From Vitellaria paradoxa (Eukaryota; Streptophyta; Magnoliopsida; Ericales; Sapotaceae), in the NCBI GenBank assembly GCA_019916065.1, contig CM034238.1, positions 6,180,363 through 6,244,362 on the forward strand: a stretch of 64,000 nucleotides of DNA. Direction: 5' to 3'. The position numbers and the translations under genes were made by a program. Shown here piece by piece: positions 22,772 through 35,592 of the stretch (within the stretch, counting starts at the first letter, position 1; each line of letters opens with the position of its first letter). Below the pieces are notes generated by a model. The model searched no databases. It was not told where the DNA came from and was given only the letters and a program-made list of their open reading frames with translations.

Positions 22772-25096
22772 TATATGTGTAACACGTGTGTGTGTGTGTG
22801 TCTATAATAAAATTTAGAAAACTTTATTGCAATTTCTTTTAATTTGTTCATTTGGGGTTCAGCTTTATCTCTTCTCTTTTCCTTTTCAACCTTCCAAAAT
22901 TGGAAGTAAAATCTTGTATTAATTTTTCGTCAATTATTAATTTTTTCTAATTTTTTTAACTTTCTTTCTAGTTTTCCCCACTAAATTTGTTAAACATATT
23001 TTTCAACTTTTTCTAATTTTTTTTAATTTTCTACAACTTTTATACACGACATTGTTAGAACAAAAGTTATAAAAAATTTAACTTTTTTGAACCCCCAAAA
23101 ACACGATTTCTATATTACCAAACAGGCACACAAGTCTCTTGGCTGCAAAACTTGCTAGAAAATTTTCGGCCAATAAATTTCAAATTAAATTAAATAAAAA
23201 AAAAAAAAAGAAAACAGAGAAGATAGAATTATTTAAAAACGCCGAAAATGTGACTTTCTCTGGCCTTTACTTTCTCTCTCACCTCTCTTTCTTCCTCATC
23301 GGCAGCAACTGTAGATAAAGAAAAAGTAAAAAGAAATGAAGGAGAAAAAAAAAAAAAGTTGGGCTCCAGACCCAACTCCAAGCTCAGTACCAACTCCAAA
23401 TCAAATCCGGTCCATAATGATAAAATAAAATCTAACAAATCCGACCAAATTTTAGGCTCAAAATATTTAAATAGACGAAAAATTAAATAAATGTCTAAAA
23501 TTAAATATTAGATGTCGCATCACCACTCATTAGTAGTACGAATTAGCCTTATCGGATCTAGATCAGTAAGCAAGATCTTCCAATATTTACTACTTAAAAT
23601 ATCAAATTTTCAGTTCATTAAAATTAAATAATTTGCCTAATTTAATTTAATTTTCCTTTCAAACTTTCCTTTAAAATAATTACTTCTTCAAATTTAATCT
23701 CCTCATGAATTAAAGATAACCATACATGTTTTCTCTCTCTAAAATTACAAAAGCCAATTTCTAAAACTAATATATATATATATATATATTATCTTTAGAC
23801 ACTAAATTTTTTCACAAATTTATATCTCTCCATCTTTTCTATCTCTTGATTCCTTGAATGATAGGGTGTCTGAAGTGAAAAAAATTAATATAAATTAATA
23901 AAAATTATAATTTCATAATTTGTTGTATAGTATATAAAAATTTAAATTTTATAAAAAATAATTGTGATTTCCGAAACTCCAAACGGACCCCTATCGAACT
24001 CTTATCAAACTCTGTTAGAAACCACCAGCAGCTCACTTGCTGCTGTTGAGTAACTTTTGGCTACTTAGTTTTTTAAATTTTTTTAAATAACAAAATTATT
24101 TTTTCAAATTTTAATTTTTTTTTAAATTATAAAAGATAAATATATCAAATTGAAAAAAAAAAAAACATACACACAGAGGGTAACTAAAAAAAATAACCTT
24201 TTCCTTTACTTATACCAAGTCTAAATCCTTCCAAACTTAAAGGAAGTTCATTTTATAAAGAAAAAGAAAGATTGATTTTCAAAATTTGACCTTTGCAAGC
24301 CTAGAAAGAGAGAGAATATGAGCGGTCACTTTTAGGTGCTGTTTGGGAAGAATAATACTGAACTTCTAATTATTAAACTTTTAGCTATTCGGTTTTTTAG
24401 TGTTTTTTTTCAAATGATTAAATTTACTCTTTTCTATTTAAAATTTTTTTTAAATTATTAAAGACAAAAATATTAAATTAATAAAAGTTAAAAAACTAAT
24501 TACTAAAAAATTAATATCTAGCTACTAAAAAATTAATTTTTTTCCTTCTCAAATAAAAAAATAAGTTTTCGACTTTCTACCTTAATTAATTATAAATTTA
24601 AATGCAAAATATAATTATTATAGGGGTCTTGGTTGCTCCAGAACATACATTAAGGTTCAATAAACATATGTCACATAATAATATTTTGTACTTTAATAAA
24701 ATGGTAAGCCTATTTACATTTTACAAATGGATTCTTGTACACTATCTTACTTTTTCTATTAAATAAAATTACACAATTAAACTCATTCTTGTAGAATTAT
24801 TATTAACATTATATAACATATTTTATTAAAAGAATTAGAGTAATTATATAAATTTATTTAATAAAAAAATAAAATAAAGTATGAGAATTTATTTGTAAAA
24901 TGTAAATACACTTACTTTTAATAAAATTATACATAAAAAATATAAAATATTATCGTATGGCATAGTTTTTCAAGATCTTTGGCCGAGCAATTATTAACAA
25001 ATGCCTTTTTAATTAATTTATTGATTGAAGGCCTTTAGGCATGCATACGACAGAGGTACCAACAAATTGCAATAACTTTTTCAGCCACAAGTTAAG
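22772..25096. other. Intergenic DNA between copies B and C, no gene
   Basis: AT-rich sequence after the copy B stop, with a GT run at about 22786-22801, a TA run near 23771-23790 and MITE-like repeats at about 23868-24000 (family 4, right end CTCCAAACGGACCC) and 24340-24560. A minus open frame at 23229-23438 is low complexity and not supported. Confidence 0.5.
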
Positions 25097-25240
25097 AGGT
25101 ATTTGATTAGTAAAAATTTGATTAAAAAATATAATAAAAATTTAACGTAAAAAAAATATGTGATAAAATTTAATTAAAAAATTAAAAAAATAATGAAACT
25201 TAAAGAATTTTGATTAAGTTTGATCAGCTAAACAACCTAA
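25097..25240. mobile_element. MITE, family 2
   Basis: Begins AGGTATTTGATTAG and ends CAGCTAAACAACCT. The interior TGATAAAATTTAATTAAAAA matches other family 2 copies. Target duplication unclear. Confidence 0.45.
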
Positions 25241-25620
25241 GACTCTTTTGCTAGTTTCAGACTTTTTTTGCCAGTTCCCTTGAATGGAAGCGGGGGCTGA
25301 CGTTGGGGGTTTGGTGGCAGACGGCACACATTAAGTTAGCGTTTGACAGTGTAATTTTTAGTAAAGAAGTACTAAATTTTGTTTTTTTTTAAATATTTAA
25401 TAAAACATTAAATTTTATCTTTTTTTTTCTCTGTTATAATAAATTTTTAATCTAATAATTATCAAAAATTATTAAAAATCATTAAATGTTACTAAAAGTT
25501 ACTAAAAATTATTAAAAATTTTACTAAATACTTAAAAATTATAAAAAATTATTAAAAATTACTACTTATTTTATTAAATACATTAAAAATTACAATCAAC
25601 AACTTTCGATAAAACCTTGT

Positions 25621-27167
25621 AAATCTTCGCCGCACAATTCACGACTTTTTGGTCATCCCCGGCCATGGACAAGGCCAGACCCGGAACAGGAAGCCAGCAA
25701 CTTCCGAGTTTCTTTCGTTTTTCATTTTTTTATCCCAAACTTGAATTACAACCAAAATTTTTATTTTTATTTTTTTTTGTTGAAATATAATTTAAATGGT
25801 AAAAATATATTTAAGTTATCAGCTCAATATGATAATTATATGGAATATTAAAATATTTAAAAATAAAATTTATCAATATAATTAAAATATTATAATAAGA
25901 ATTCATTTATTGTAAAATTTTTCAAGATTTAGGTAACAATTTCTGTTTTTTTTATATTTAATAATTAATAATTTATTAATATATTTAATTTTCATAATAA
26001 AAAATAATTTTTAAAAAATTTCAAAGAGAATAACTTATTCTTAGCTTTATAATATGACAATAATTCATGTGTTATAAGTAGAATTTTTTTTTTAATTCTA
26101 CTTGCAATTGTTTATGATTTAAAGAAAATAAAGTTTGATCAACTTATTAAAATATTTACATTTTTACCGTAGCAAAGTAGTCTATATAATTTTTAAAAAA
26201 AAATTCAGTATTAATTTAAGTATTCATGTAGACTAACAATTGTTTTTTATAATACCATTGCTTATATTAATTTCTTAAATTTTTTATAATAATTCAAGTA
26301 GTAATGTTTGTCTATTTATTAAATGTCTAGAAAAGTAATTTATCAGTTTAATTTATTTTTTTTAAAAGAAAATATTTTTTTATATTGGTGCAATGAGACA
26401 TTTGTATATAAATTCTAATAGAAAATACTATATAGACTACTTTATTACAGTAAAAATGAAAATATTTTAATAAATTGATCAAACTTTATTTTATTTAAAG
26501 GATAAATAATTACAAGTAAAATTTAAAAATAAAATCTACTTATAACACATGCATAAATTATTTTCAAATTATAAGAGTTAAGGATAAGTTATTATCTCTA
26601 AAATTTAAAAAAATTATTATGAAAAATTAAATTATACTAATAAATTTTTATTTTTTAATTTTTTAACAAGCAACGGATATTGTTACTTGAATTTTGAAAA
26701 GTTTTACAATAAATTAATTTTATTATAATATTTTAATTATATTAATAAATTTTATTTTTAAATATTTTAATATTCAACATAATTGTCAATAACTTAAATA
26801 TATTTTTGCCATTTAAACTATATTTCAACAAAAAAAAAAAAAAAATTAGCTGGAGGTCAAGTTTGAAAAAAAAAAAAGAAAAGAAAAGAAAAAGGAAAAA
26901 GAAAAAAACGAAAGAAACTTAGGGCCTGTTTGGCCAACTAAAAATAGCAAAAATCACCAAATTTTAACTACTTTTTATACTTTCTTTCAATAAAATTTTA
27001 ATACATATTACCTTTATGTCACATCTTTATACTTTTACTGTACTTTTTCCTCAACTTTTTTTTAACCAAACAACCCCTTAAAAGTTGCTGGCTTTCCTGC
27101 TGCGGGTTTAGCCTTGGCCTTAGCCGTGTGGATGATCAAAAAGTCGTGCATGGTGCGGCGAAGATTC
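25621..27167. repeat. 1.5-kb imperfect palindrome (fold-back element)
   Basis: The left arm starts AATCTTCGCCGCACAATTCA and the reverse complement of the right arm starts AATCTTCGCCGCACCATGCA. Both continue through CGACTTTTTGRTCATCC, GGCCAR and AGCCAGCAACTT. Similarity persists inward (GTGTTATAAGTAGA, AAGTTTGATCAA, AAAGTAGTCTATAT) to a centre near 26395. Right-arm length is increased by a nested MITE at 26922-27077. No protein is encoded. Confidence 0.85.
26922..27077. mobile_element. Tourist-like MITE, family 2, nested in the palindrome
   Basis: TTA at 26919-26921 and 27078-27080. Ends GGGCCTGTTTGGCC and GGGGTTGTTTGGTT (reverse complement of the right end), a classic Harbinger-type end. The opposite palindrome arm lacks it: there GAAACTCGGAAGTTGCTGGC (reverse complement) runs through without insertion. 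Confidence 0.85.
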
Positions 27168-27169
27168 AT

Positions 27170-27310
27170 AGTTGATTGGTTGAGAAAAATTTAGTCACAA
27201 AATTTAATAAAAATACAAAATTTTAATATAAAAATAATATATAATAAAATTTTAATAAAAATATAAAAATTAATTAATTTTAATTAATTTTCATCAACAA
27301 AACACCACCC
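27170..27310. mobile_element. MITE, family 2, beside the palindrome
   Basis: Begins GTTGATTGGTTGAG and ends TCATCAACAAAACACCACCC, with the shared interior AATAATATATAATAAAATTT. Ends are eroded. Confidence 0.45.
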
Positions 27311-27406
27311 TAATATTAAGCGCGTCAGACCAAACCTCCAATGCCAGCCCCGAGTCCCCCGCGCTTCCGTTTGCAATTCGCGTGGGTGCATGTACTTTGG
27401 AAATCT

Positions 27407-27428
27407 TTTTTTTTTTTTTTTGGTAGGT
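27407..27428 (-). mobile_element. Tail-only retroposed fragment with 14-bp target duplication
   Basis: The repeat TACTTTGGAAATCT at 27393-27406 and 27429-27442 flanks only a T-run plus TGGTAGGT. On the minus strand the insert is ACCTACCA followed by poly-A, resembling the 3' end of the SINEs in this window. Confidence 0.7.
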
Positions 27429-27593
27429 TACTTTGGAAATCTAATCCCCAGATTGCATGCCCTGCACGTCATCGACGTAAATGTTCAGTCCTTCAGACGT
27501 CAGTGACCTAGGGAAGATCACTGCAAAGCTGTCCTAATTTCGAATCAAATGCATCAGCCCAACCACCGCTCCCTCCCCAAAAAAACATATATT

Positions 27594-27733
27594 AACTCAG
27601 TTTAGAATAATAAAAATTTTTTAAAAAGGTAAAAATTTTAAAAATTATTTATTTTTATCTCATTACATAAATTATTAACTCATAACTTATCTTATTTTAT
27701 TTCTTTTTTATGTCTCAAAATGTATCATATATA

Positions 27734-27768
<35 letters not shown>

Positions 27769-28285
27769 TGTGTTTAAAATTATATAAATTAATCTAAATT
27801 TGTAAAAATTATAACTTCATAATTCGTGTTATAAAGACAAATTTTAAATTTTGTAGAGATTTATACAAATTTGTAGAGATTAAAAGAGTTCCAAATATGC
27901 CCATTATTTATAGGAGGTGTTTGATTTGTCAGAATCAATTAAAATCTATCAACTTACCAACTTGTTATATTTTCTTCCAATCAAATTTTACCAAATATCA
28001 CTTTTATATCAAACTGTACTTTTTAATCAAATTTTTATCAACCAAACACCCATTATATTTGATAAGAAGAAATTTTTTTAGACTAGTTTTTTTGGGTTGC
28101 AGATTACTATTAAAACAAAATTTAATTTTTTTATTTTAAACATATTGGGAACGTTTGAAGTAACAAAAAAAGATAAAATAAGATAATTTGAAAACTCGTA
28201 ATTTGTGCAATGAGATTAAAATTGAATAAATTTTAAAATTTTTTAAATATTTTTAATATTTTATATCACGCCAAACAGACCATTA
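27594..28285. repeat. Cluster of MITEs upstream of copy C
   Basis: Four adjacent small elements: about 27594-27725 (family 1), 27762-27898 (family 4), 27905-28055 (family 2, GGTGTTTGATTTGTC to ATCAACCAAACACCC) and 28146-28282 (family 1, GGGAACGTTTGAAG to GCCAAACAGACC). A TA run separates the first two. They fill most of the region 0.4-1.1 kb upstream of the copy C start. Confidence 0.5.
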
Positions 28286-28449
28286 CAATAATAATAGTAA
28301 AAATACTCTTAAAAAGAAAAGAATCCACGTGGATATGGTAAGAAAATCAGTTGATTCATTTCATCAGCCATCTAAAAATTAAAATACCTTATAAAACGAA
28401 AATATTCACAAAAAAAAAAAAAAAAAACCTTTAGACGTACCAAACGTGC

Positions 28450-28653
28450 TAAGCCTGTATATATACGTATATGCATGAACTTGCATCTAAACAACCAAAC
28501 ACCTCCTCCCTCCCAAACGTAAAACCTCTCTCTTTCGTTCTTAGTTTTTGTTATTTTTTTAATTTTGGAAGGTCTCATTTTTTTTTTTTTTTTTTGGGTT
28601 TGGACTTGCGGCGTAAATTAAGGGAGGTTTAAATAAATTTTAGTGTTGAGAGG
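28450..28653 (+). promoter_or_regulatory. Putative core promoter and leader of copy C
   Basis: A TATA-like TATATATACG lies near 28458, about 195 bp upstream of the ATG at 28654. A pyrimidine-rich run (CCTCCTCCCTCCC, CCTCTCTCTTTCG) follows. No ATG precedes the start codon in the last 60 bases. The transcription start is inferred only. Confidence 0.3.
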
Positions 28654-29082
28654 ATGATGAAGAAGATGAGTGGGAGGATATCGAACACCATACATGCGGT
28701 GAAGCCAGTGTTGCTGATGGTGCTGGTTCAGATATCATTTGCTTGTGTCAATATTTTCTACAAATTGGCTGCCAATGACGGCATGAGCATGAGCGTTTTG
28801 ATTGCCTACCGACTTCTCTTTGCTGCTGCCTTCGTCGTTCCTGTTGCTCTTTTCGTTGAAAGGTGACACACACACACCCACAGACAAAATCAATCAATGG
28901 TCGTTATTTAGCGGCTGAGAATATTTACACTTTTTCGTTAATTTTTCTCTCCATGTTATTTTATTTTCATTTGGTAAATCTATACTATTATAAAATAGAG
29001 AAAGTTGGGGAATGCAAATATACTCAGCCTTATACGAGCCGGGTTCTCAGGATTCTCGTCAACTCTCTCTTACTAAATTCAA

Positions 29083-29114
<32 letters not shown>

Positions 29115-32100
29115 ATTTCTTTTGCCACTGTTTTGTTGAACAATACCTATTTTTCTTTACTCCTCAGTGAATGTTGATGCATATATGAAAAACTTAGGAA
29201 CAGGAAACCAAAAGTAAATTTAAGTAATCAAGGCTTACTTTGAAAAAAAAAATTTATTTTTTTAGTTGACCTTTAGTTAAGTTTTAAAAACTTAGTGTTT
29301 TTTTTTTTTTTTTTTTTGGGTTTAGAAAGAGGAAGAAATTAATTTTTTAATAGTTAACCTCTTAATTTTTAATTTATTTATATATTTACATTTTATAATT
29401 TAAAAAAATCAAAATATGAGAGAGCTTAATTTTAACTATTTTACAAAAAAAATAAAGAGTTAAAAAGTTAGAAGTTGAGAAGTTGCTTTACTTTTCAAAT
29501 GAATCCTAGTTTTATAATTAATGTTTTTGAGTCTGTTTGGTGACATCAAAAATTACTAATTTTAATTAATTTTTATATTTTCTTTCAATTAAATTTTTTT
29601 ACATATTATTTTTACGCTATATCTTTTTACTTTTATTATACTTTTTGTTCCATTTTTTTTTTAACCAAACAGGCTTGTTACGTACCTTTCAAAATATATA
29701 TATATACATATATATTTGTTGAGTAATAAATGAATTTCGTCAGTATGCATGCATGAACTCTCTTTATATTTTTGTTGAGTAATAAATGAATTTCGTCAGC
29801 ATGCATGGATTTACTCTCAAGTGCTCAAAAGTCTTCAGCTGGAGTGTTAATGCAACCAAAGTAAAGTTTATTTAAAAAAAAAAAAGAAAAAAAATTACAA
29901 AAGAGTGTTAATGTAAAAATGAAAAAAAAAAATTAATTTGATCAATTTTTATATTTTCTTGATTATTACAGGAAAAGCAGACCAAAATTGACATGGATGA
30001 TATCTGGCCAAGCGTTTTTGAGTGGGTTACTATTGTAAGTGAAGCTCAACTAGTCGCCGTTTGGTTTGATATTTTTCTTTTCTATTTTGAATTTTTTTTT
30101 TTTGTATTCTGCAAAAATATAAAAAAAAACATGTTTAATTTAAAATAAACGTACACGACACTCAATCTGTATGAAATATATATATGTATTTTTTTAAATT
30201 ATTACGTAACAAGGTACTTAATAAACATCCTATTATAATTTTGTTCAACTCTTTATCTAATAAAGAAAAATCATGCACCGAGCATAAAATCATGAAGAGA
30301 TAACTATGGCAGAATAGTAACAATTGCTCTTATTCATCTAATAAAAAAAATAATTATATATATTTTTCAGTATTATTCTAATTAAAATTTTCTTTTGATC
30401 TTACTGCTCAATTTTTTCCATACTTATTTATAGTTTATAAACTAAAAACTATCACATTTATTCTAGAAGATTTAAAGTCAAATTCCTTTTTACAAAACTC
30501 TTCTCCTTCTCTCATATTATTTTTTTCTACTGCATAACGGAACGAATTGTAACTCGAAATAAATTTTTTTTTTTAATTTCCCACCTAACACATTTTCTAT
30601 CTCTACCAATATCACCAAATCTTATTTTTTTATAGTAATTTTTAAATGGTAGAAATTCCAAATTTTTCATTTGACCCCCTACAAAATGTTTTATTTATTT
30701 CTTATTTTATTTCATTTTTGTAATTTGAATTGCAGGTGTTCAGTGGGACAAAACTTAGCTGCACAAAGTCTGGTTTTCACATCCCCAACATTTGCTTCTG
30801 CTATGACCAACCTTACTCCAGCTATAACCTTTGTTTTGGCCATCTTTTTCAGGTATGTGTACCATGTGCCTGTTGGGAGTGGTAAATTTTAGCCAAAAAA
30901 ATAAAATAAATAAATTCTAAATTATTAGGTATTTAGTGTATTTTTTAGAAAGTGTAAAAGAATAAGTAAGAGTCGAAGAAAGTTGGTAAAAGTTGCTGAA
31001 AGTAAAAAAAAAAAAATTGAAAAAAGTAGAAAATGTTGGAGTTTTGGTATGAAAAAAGTTAAAAAAAATTAAAAAATAAAATAATTTAGAAATTTTTGAC
31101 CAAATTTGATACTCCAAACTCACGCTATATTAATAGTGGTCAAGTCACTAGTTTTAATAAGTCAATAGTTCCATATAACCTCAATCGGCAGACTAACTTT
31201 TGAGTTGGTTTGTTGACTTTAGTCTTCATTAAAAAGAGACATGGCAAAGAATAATTTCAAATTTTGATGTTTAGATGACACAATTGAATTGGGGGTTGTG
31301 TGTTTATAAATCTAAGCTTATAAGTTAATTTATGAATTAGTTTGTTGAGTCTTGACGTTAATTAAACAAAATAACACAACTGAAAAATTTTAGGCGAAGC
31401 GTTTGAAAAATAAAATTTAGGAGCTCGCATTAAAAGGAGAAATAAATAATATTTTTATAATAATTTAATATTTTTTTTCAAGTTAATATAATAAAATCTG
31501 ATAGAAATAATTTTGTGAAAAAAAATAAAATTACATATATACCATTGCATTATAGCCCTCTGATCTATCTATCTGGGTGTTGACTGAGGGTCCAGATTGG
31601 AGAGGCTAGGATTGAATACAACGTCAGGTAAGGCAAAGGTGGTGGGGACATTACTGTGCATAGGTGGGGCCATGCTGCTCACCCTCTACGTTGGACCAGA
31701 AATCAAGATCTGGTCAACAAACGTTGACCTTGTGCACAAGGGCCAGCTTCATGATGGGCACGTGGCAACAACCCACCACAATGGATCTGGCCATTACGCG
31801 CTGGGAGTTTTCATGCTTCTCTGCTGCTGCCTTTCCTCTGCAGCGGGGTTTATCGTTCAGGTGATCTTCCAAATTGAAAAACTTTCAGCGAAATTCCATA
31901 ATTGACACCGTCAAATAAAAGAGAAGAGTCGGACGTAAGTTTTAATATCACCTGATTGAGTAACATTGAGTTGAATTGTTAGGTTAAAATTCAACTATTG
32001 ACGTGAATGCATTTGAACTGTTTAATTTTAAATTTTATTTAAAAAGAAAAATAATTAACTTATTTTTAATTAGTTAATGTAACAGTTAAAAATAAGTTAG

Positions 32101-34041
32101 TTATTTTTTATATTTATGAAAGAAAAAAAAAAAGTAACTTTTTTTTAAGTGAATTCTTAGTTTTGACTAATTCAATATTTTTACCCTTAAAAGTTTAAAA
32201 AAAAATTAAAATATAAGAAAGTAAATTTAGTCGAACGCTACAATAACTAACCATTGTAGCAGTTATTAACTTACCTTCCCAAAAGAAGCCTTAATGTAAC
32301 ATTTCCGACTCCTTACTCCGCTGACGTTGAAACTACTGTCAGCTTCCAATCCCCAACAAGTCGCCATTTATTTCAATTATATGTCCTCTTATTCTTGAAC
32401 CAGGCCCAGATGATGCGGCGTTATCCATATGTCTACTCCGCCTCCGCTCTGACGACTTTCATGGGATCAATCCAGGCCGTTGTTTTCGCCCTCTGCATGG
32501 AGAGATCAAATTGGAGCCAGTGGAAATTGGGCCGGAATATCAGACTTCTCACAGTGTCTTTCTCTGTATGTGTCTCTGTCTATGTATATATATATATATA
32601 TATATCCATTAATTAATATTGTGATGGTATGCATGCATTGTGTACGTGTATATATATGCACCTCTAATTTTCATTAGAAGTAGTGTTGGATCATGTGCCC
32701 CGCTTTGCTTGCATTGCAGGGAATCGTGGCTTCTGGGATTATGCTTGTCTTCACATTTTGGTGTGTACAAATGAGGGGGCCTTTGTTTGTATCAGTATTT
32801 AGCCCCCTGCTTCTTGTGATTGTGGCAGTCCTTGCATCGTTGTTATTGCAGGAGCAACTACACTTGGGAAGGTACAAATATATGTATATATATAATCATA
32901 TATATATGGGTGACGTTAACAAACATTGAACTAGTTAGAGTTTTATTTGTTTTAGTACTCAAAATCAGTCTATATATATATATATATATCTATCTATCTA
33001 ATTATTGGGTAAGACTCTATTATTTCGATCCCCATATCCCATATAAGCAGGTGTTTTGTACAGTTTCATTTTTCTCTAGTCCTTTCCTTTTTTTTTTTTT
33101 TTCCCAGTTTTTTCTTTTACAAAAACCCATAAAAAGGCACGAGAAGGCTTTGGAAAGAAGGCAACTTTTTTTTGGGGGGGTAACTGACTCTCAGCTTTTT
33201 TTTTTTTTTTTTTTTGAGAAGGAAAATAAACAAGTTTTTTAGTAATTAACTTTTTAACTTTTTGTTAATTTTATATTTTTATCCTTCAATTTTCAAAAAA
33301 GAAACTTTAAATTTAAGAGAGTAAATTTAATCATTTTAAAAAAAATCAAAAAACTAATAGATGATAACTTATTTTTCCAAACGATGCTTAGGTGTGTCAG
33401 TCAGAAACTTCCCAAAATTTTTAAATAATAGTCAGACATTTATGTGAGTAGTTATGTTAATAAATAGTATATTTGACTTTTCAAATTATCGAAAAAATTA
33501 CCCTTTCTCTAATAGTTTGAAAAAAATTTATCTTTATTCCCCTCACATTTAAATTTTTGGACTCGTAGTATGGACTTCCAAATGTATTAGTATCTTATGG
33601 AGAGATTATTCTAAGCTTATTCTTCAATTAAATTCATTTGATTTAAATTATGCGTATAAATGCATTGTAATCTAACCAGTCTGCACATGACTTGGTGCAT
33701 ATGTGATTTAAACATTTTGTTTTTCTTTTGGCGGGCAAAACAGTGTGCTAGGAGGTATTGTAATAATATTAGGATTATACACAGTTCTATGGGGAAAAGG
33801 TGAGGAGTCGAAGAAAATTTATCAGTTGATGCCATCAAAGAGCCTTTCAGAAACCAAAGGTGTTGAGGTCAAAGTGATCAGCCCTACTTCAGCAGAAAAC
33901 AGCAGCGACAACGATTTAGACAATGTAGAGATTGATCGAAATGAAATTGTGGTGGTGGTTGATGTCAATGGTTTAAACCAAAACATATCGCAAGTAAATG
34001 AGATCGTGGAGGAGGATGAACCAAAACAAGGTAGAATATGA
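28654..34041 (+). CDS. WAT1-related / UMAMIT (EamA) transporter, copy C, intact
   Basis: Seven exons: 28654-28862, 29972-30034, 30736-30852, 31596-31860, 32404-32565, 32720-32871, 33744-34041. GT-AG sites and phases match copy B exactly, giving 1266 bp and 421 aa. Exons 2, 3, 5 and 6 are identical in size to copy B; exons 1, 4 and 7 are longer. Key segments: VNIFYKLAANDGMSMSVLIA, QSLVFTSPTFASAMTNLTPA, GGAMLLTLYVGPEIKIWST, GIVASGIMLVFTFWCVQMRG and LYTVLWGKGEESK. The C-terminal cytosolic tail is long and acidic (about 85 residues after the last helix) and differs from copies A and B. Predicted role: multi-pass exporter or facilitator of amino acids or related compounds; substrate unknown. Intron 1 contains a TA/TG run and a MITE. 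TA runs also follow the donor sites of introns 5 and 6, as in copy B. Confidence 0.9.
29531..29676. mobile_element. MITE, family 2, in intron 1 of copy C
   Basis: Starts GTCTGTTTGGTGACATC and ends TTAACCAAACAGGC, with the family interior (TTACTTTTATTATACTTTTT). Confidence 0.6.
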
Positions 34042-35592
34042 TGAGTTGCAAAGTAGGACACTTCTTCCCCCCCCCCCCCTCTCCCCTCTCTCACTTCAAT
34101 TTTTGGATCCGTAGCACGGACTCGTGGAGTTATCCCAAATATATTAGTGTGTTATGGAGAGATTGTCATGACTTATTCTTCAATCAAATCCATTAGATTC
34201 AAATTATGTGTCATTACAACAAAAACCTTTTTTATAATTACTTTTATTAATCCAATAGAAATTTGATGGCTTAAGAGTACTTTTTCTAATCAAATTAAGA
34301 TTGATAGTTAATGATAAATCTTTTTGACCAAATTAAAGTTAGCTGCTAAAGGATAATTTTTCTCGAACAATTAACTGCTAAAAATTTAAATAAAAAATAT
34401 TAACATATTTGTTACCTTTCCTGACCAATTTATCATTAAAAGTTCACTTTTGCCCACCAAATTAAAATTGGTTGATAGATGAATCACTTTTTCGACCAAA
34501 TAAATTTAATCAATAAAAGTCGATCCTTTACCGATCAATTGGCCACTAAAGATAATGAATATTTTATTATTTTTGACACTTAAAAACAAATTTTTTATTT
34601 TATTTTTTAACAATAAAAAATTTACTTAAAATTTGGTTGATAAAAGGTTGAATATGTATGTATATAAACGAATCATAACTTAATTAGCCTAGTCGTTAAA
34701 TCTATAAAAGTTATATTTAATTATCAATTCACGCTCTGTTTAGAGTGACAAAACACTCTAAAAAAGGGTAAAAAATATTGAAAAATTTTAAAAATTATTT
34801 ACTTTTTATCTCACGACACAAATTACAAATTACGAACTCACAACTTATTTCACTTTATCTAATTTTATCTTTTTTTTTTGTCACTCCAAACGTACCCTAA
34901 ATAATGTTAAGTAACATTGTAATGAAATTAATGTAGAAATAAAATAAAATAACAATTCCCGTTGCTTTAATGTTAGAACAAAATAATTACCACTCCCGTG
35001 CATTTTTTTTGTTGCGAAGTGAAGTAACATCGTAATGAAATAATCGTTTTTACGCGTAGAGGAATTATTTAATTTCTAAGTGTTTTTTTTTTTATTAGTA
35101 TGAATGATATTTCTAAAAGTTAATTGAAATATAAATTTTAAAACCAAAATCATATATAAAAAAAGAAAGAAAAAAAAAAAAGAAGATCGAAGCAAAACAC
35201 ATTACTTTTTGTTACGAAACTAAAGGCAGTCCGTGACTTAAATATTTTGGTTAAAAAAAAAAATGCCACCTTTCAGGTTTTCCACCGTAAATCCCAAAGG
35301 GCGAGTTTGAGGGCCCCACCCAAACTTTGAATGGGTTGGTCTTCGTCAAGTTTGGGCTGAATTGGACCCAAAACCCAACTCCGATGTAAAGGGCATTACT
35401 GTCATTTCAAGGTTTCAACCAAACCCAGCATTTCTCGTGATGAGACTCATGAGAGTGGTCCTTGCCCATAATTCTACTCACCTGCACACCACCCACACCC
35501 TCACCCACCATCCCCTTTTCAAAGTCAAAAAAGAGAAAACCAATCACAACCGTCTGATCACCAGATCCATGTCAAATAAATTAAAAAATTAA
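34042..35592. other. Intergenic DNA, no gene
   Basis: A C-run lies at about 34068-34080 right after the copy C stop. A family 1 MITE occupies about 34731-34897 (CTGTTTAGAGTGACAAAA to GTCACTCCAAACGTACCC). The short open frame at 35362-35592 has no recognisable domain. Confidence 0.5.
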
